Of a stretch of DNA of 64,000 bases, positions 61,401 through 64,000 are shown piece by piece. The stretch comes from an uncultured Flavobacteriaceae bacterium (GTDB lineage: Bacteria; Bacteroidota; Bacteroidia; Flavobacteriales; Flavobacteriaceae). The stretch is from NCBI GenBank assembly GCA_947488435.1, contig CANKZG010000002.1, forward strand, positions 248,001 to 312,000. Reading direction: 5' to 3'. The position numbers and the translations under genes are program-made. Under the pieces are notes generated by a model. That model was not told the DNA's origin. It worked only from the letters and a program-made list of their open reading frames with translations, and made no database searches. Each line of letters starts with the position of its first letter. The stretch's first letter is position 1.

Positions 61401-62462
61401 CTATTCCATGTAGTATGCAAAGGCATCACCAAACAATTCTCCAGGAACCTGCACATCAATTTTTGGTTTACCTATGGTTTCAAGCAGTACAAAATTGATT
61501 GTTCCATGCGAATTCTTTTTGTCGAACTTAAGTAGTGTCAAAATTTCAGTAATATCTTCGGCAGAAAACTGAACCAAGGGGTATCTGGATCGGAAGGTCT
61601 TTTTTATATCATGGAGATCTACTGCTTTTAGCCCTGTTAATTCCTTAGATAAATACGATTCAAGAATCATCCCGATAGCAATGGCCTCCCCATGTAACAA
61701 GCTTTCACGATTGGGATTTTCCAATAAATACGATTCTATGGCATGCCCCAAAGTGTGTCCGAAATTTAGAATTTTCCGCAGATTTTGTTCGGTAGGATCC
61801 TTCAACACTACTTCATTTTTAGTGACTACTGAGGTGTAAATTAAGGATGTAAGCTTATCGAATGTACTAACCTCTTTTAAAGTGTTCCAGTACGATCGAT
61901 CCCTAATTAACCCATGCTTTAGCATTTCAGCATAACCACTATGTAATTCTCTTTCAGAAAGGGTTTTAAGGAAATCAGTAACTACCAATACCATTTCCGG
62001 TTGATTAATAACTCCAACTTGATTTTTAAGAGCACCCAAATCCACACCGGTTTTACCACCAACAGAAGCATCTACCATAGACAGGAGGGTGGTGGGAATA
62101 TTTATAAAAGCAATTCCGCGCTTAAAGGTGGAAGCTACAAAACCACCCAAATCCGTTACGACTCCACCACCTAGATTTATAAGAAGACTTTTTCGATCTG
62201 CATCTAGGTTCGATAATTCTTCCCACAGTGTTGTACAGGTGGCAATATTTTTATGGATTTCCCCAGCCGGCATTTCTAGAAGCTCAAAACCAACATTCGA
62301 ATTTAATTTTGAGGTAAATAGGGGTAAGCAATCTTTCTTTGTGTTGCTATCGACCAAAACAAATACTTTAGAATAATGGTTCGCAGCAAGATGTGAATTC
62401 AAGGAGCTAAAAGCCATTTGCTCAAAATGAACTGCGTAAGAGGAAGTTATAATCGATTCCAT
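61401..62462 (-). CDS. aroB: 3-Dehydroquinate synthase
   Basis: This 353-aa NAD-dependent enzyme makes 3-dehydroquinate from DAHP, the second shikimate step. Motifs are LLINLGGGVVTDLGGFVASTFKRG, PTTLLSMVDASVGGKTGVD, GYAEMLKHGLI and FGHTLGHAIE with the metal ligands. Length is normal. It is divergent from proline dehydrogenase, with a 96-bp shared upstream region. Confidence 0.97.
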   Translation of the reverse strand: MESIITSSYAVHFEQMAFSSLNSHLAANHYSKVFVLVDSNTKKDCLPLFTSKLNSNVGFELLEMPAGEIHKNIATCTTLWEELSNLDADRKSLLINLGGGVVTDLGGFVASTFKRGIAFINIPTTLLSMVDASVGGKTGVDLGALKNQVGVINQPEMVLVVTDFLKTLSERELHSGYAEMLKHGLIRDRSYWNTLKEVSTFDKLTSLIYTSVVTKNEVVLKDPTEQNLRKILNFGHTLGHAIESYLLENPNRESLLHGEAIAIGMILESYLSKELTGLKAVDLHDIKKTFRSRYPLVQFSAEDITEILTLLKFDKKNSHGTINFVLLETIGKPKIDVQVPGELFGDAFAYYME

Positions 62463-62528
62463 AAATTATCGTACATCAGCCTACAAAATAAAGACTATTT
62501 TTATGGAAAAGAATACAATTTCTGTTTT

Positions 62529-62536
62529 TATATTTG
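62529..62536 (+). promoter_or_regulatory. -7 box of the proline dehydrogenase gene
   Basis: TATATTTG, an exact TAnnTTTG match, puts transcription start about 15 nt before the ATG at 62559. Confidence 0.5.
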
Positions 62537-62558
62537 ACCCACTTGGAAAATATCACAA

Positions 62559-63725
62559 ATGGAACATATTTTTGAGAATACTGCAACAGCTTTTGAACTA
62601 AAAACCGATTCGGAACTAGAACGCGCTTATTTTTTATTTAAACTTATAGCCAACGAACCCCTAGTTCGCATAGGTACAGCCGTAACTAATTTTGCAATAA
62701 AGGCGCACCTTCCTGTAGATGGTTTGATTCGCGCAACGGTTTTTGATCATTTTTGTGGTGGGGTTTCAGAAAAAGATTGCCTGCCACTCATAGATAAAAT
62801 GTATCAAAAAGGAGTTTGCGCTGTGCTCGACTATTCGGTAGAAGGGAAAGAAGAAGAAGCGCAATTCGATTTTGCTTTGGAGAAAACGCTGCAAACTCTT
62901 GATTTTGTAAAAGAAAAAGATGCTATTCCTTTTGCTGTTTTTAAACCCACCGGTTTTGGAAGGTTGGCGCTATACCAGAAGGTAGGGGAGCATAAAAGTC
63001 TGAATACGGAGGAAAAGGCAGAATGGGAACGTATTAATTATCGATATGATACGGTTTGTAAAAAAGCATACGATTTACAAGTAGCGCTGTTAATAGATGC
63101 TGAAGAGAGTTGGATGCAGTATGCTGCAGATATGCTGGCAGAAAAGATGATGAAAAAATACAATACAGAGAAAGCTATTGTATTTAACACTTTACAAACC
63201 TACCGCTGGGATCGTTTGGACTATTTAAAAGGATTGCATGCAAAGGCCAAGCAAGAAGATTTTAAAATTGGAATTAAGGTGGTACGCGGGGCCTACATGG
63301 AAAAAGAGCACGCAAGAGCAGAAGAAATGGGGTATCCAACGCCCATTTGTGCTTCAAAGCAAGCTACCGATGATAACTTTGATGCTACCATAGCCTATAT
63401 GATGGAGTGTTTGGAATGTATTGCTGTTTTTGCTGGTACCCATAATGAGAAAAGTAGTTACAGACTTATGGAATTGATGGCCGCGAATGACGTAGCGAAT
63501 GAAGATACCCGCGTTTGGTTTGGACAGCTGTATGGAATGAGTGATCATATTTCCTACAACCTATCTGCCAATGGTTATAATGTTGCCAAGTATGTGCCTT
63601 ATGGTCCGGTGCGGGATGTAATGCCTTATTTGATTAGACGAGCGGAAGAAAATACCTCGGTTGCAGGACAAACGAATAGAGAGTTAGCATTATTAAAACA
63701 AGAACGACGGAGACGAAAAATTTAG
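62559..63725 (+). CDS. Proline dehydrogenase (single-domain)
   Basis: This 388-aa FAD enzyme oxidises proline to pyrroline-5-carboxylate. Motifs are FAVFKPTGFGR, LLIDAEESWMQ, FNTLQTYRWDR, IKVVRGAYMEKEHA and the closing YGPVRDVMPYLIRRAEEN with substrate Arg residues. It lacks the P5C dehydrogenase domain of PutA, so it is the stand-alone PRODH. Its partner gene is not in the window. It uses a TATATTTG -7 box. Confidence 0.95.
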   Translation: MEHIFENTATAFELKTDSELERAYFLFKLIANEPLVRIGTAVTNFAIKAHLPVDGLIRATVFDHFCGGVSEKDCLPLIDKMYQKGVCAVLDYSVEGKEEEAQFDFALEKTLQTLDFVKEKDAIPFAVFKPTGFGRLALYQKVGEHKSLNTEEKAEWERINYRYDTVCKKAYDLQVALLIDAEESWMQYAADMLAEKMMKKYNTEKAIVFNTLQTYRWDRLDYLKGLHAKAKQEDFKIGIKVVRGAYMEKEHARAEEMGYPTPICASKQATDDNFDATIAYMMECLECIAVFAGTHNEKSSYRLMELMAANDVANEDTRVWFGQLYGMSDHISYNLSANGYNVAKYVPYGPVRDVMPYLIRRAEENTSVAGQTNRELALLKQERRRRKI

Positions 63726-63820
63726 TAATGGTTGATATTAGTGCTGAGTATTAAGTATGGAGTAATTAGTATGGAGGAGTGAGTTAACAGAATCATATAA
63801 TTTCACCTCAAATCTCAAAC

Positions 63821-64000
63821 CTAATCTTCCGTAAAAGTAATACGTTCAATTACGGCTTCATCCTTACAATTTTTTACCGATAAAACGGCTGCCGCTTCCT
63901 GAATTTCAGTTTGAATATAATAGGTTTTACAAGGCTCGCTTTCGGTATCACTTTTGCGAAAGTTGATGTCCCCTTCCTTAAGTATTGGTTGTAGACTAAC
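63821..64000 (-). CDS. C-terminal part of an unidentified protein (cut by window end)
   Basis: The last 59 residues of a reading frame are visible, ending VIERITFTED. The piece contains SEPCKTYYIQTEIQEAAAVLSVKN and two Cys residues, a beta-rich pattern seen in small secreted lipoproteins. The start lies beyond the window. No family can be assigned. Confidence 0.6.
   Translation of the reverse strand, partial: VSLQPILKEGDINFRKSDTESEPCKTYYIQTEIQEAAAVLSVKNCKDEAVIERITFTED

Noticed and set aside
1-64000. CRISPR arrays, tRNA/rRNA genes, insertion sequences, prophage or conjugative elements
   Set aside because: No repeat-spacer pattern, cloverleaf, transposase or phage structural gene was found by reading both strands.

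Overview
The window looks like chromosomal core sequence from a marine-type member of the Flavobacteriaceae (Bacteroidota). It is AT-rich. It carries a TonB-dependent receptor operon, many short lipoproteins with Bacteroidota-style Cys signal peptides, and promoters of the Bacteroidota type (TTTG about 20 nt before TAnnTTTG, often only 5-15 nt before the start codon). Many flavobacterial conserved families are present (DUF6146, DUF6787, DUF6340, GIN/DUF2807, a LuxC-like acyl-CoA reductase next to a ferredoxin and serC/serA). I found no rRNA, tRNA, insertion sequence, prophage or CRISPR array.

Layout. 1-3.7 kb is a DNA-repair end: the N-terminal part of uvrA, then a divergent damage-response-like module made of a self-cleaving S24 repressor, three GGAAAnATTCC operators, a 62-aa protein ending in a clamp-binding-like motif, and a DUF4130 DNA-metabolism protein. 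3.7-13.6 kb is housekeeping and envelope: gamma-glutamyltransferase, AcpH-like hydrolase, phosphohexomutase, lipid A-type acyltransferase, rhomboid protease, LVIVD-type lipoprotein, TlpA-like thioredoxin and a small barrel protein. 13.6-23.2 kb holds a FAD/Fe-S D-2-hydroxyacid dehydrogenase, an LpxH-like phosphatase, aroC, and a tight four-gene unit (dicarboxylate/amino-acid symporter, ATP-grasp ligase, N-formylglutamate amidohydrolase-like enzyme, DUF1704 metallopeptidase). 23.2-36.9 kb holds a DUF4139 protein with an inserted TonB-plug-like segment, MutS2, ung, ppk1 with a signal-less substrate-binding protein, a nucleoside phosphorylase and other small enzymes.

37-50.4 kb holds small envelope proteins, a metal-type TonB receptor operon, the conserved DUF6787/DUF6146/DUF937/serA/serC/acyl-CoA reductase/ferredoxin neighbourhood, ychF and an EamA transporter. 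50.5-55.1 kb is parE-parC. 55.2-64 kb holds a second sterol-desaturase-family protein, an unannotated 46-aa double-glycine-leader peptide, TerC, regulators, an M14 peptidase, aroB, proline dehydrogenase and a gene cut by the window end.

The observations most worth following are the SOS-like regulatory module with its small clamp-binding-like protein, the orphan double-glycine peptide at 56242-56382, the symporter/ATP-grasp/amidohydrolase/DUF1704 operon, and the chimeric DUF4139 protein. All family assignments were made by reading motifs; no database search was run.
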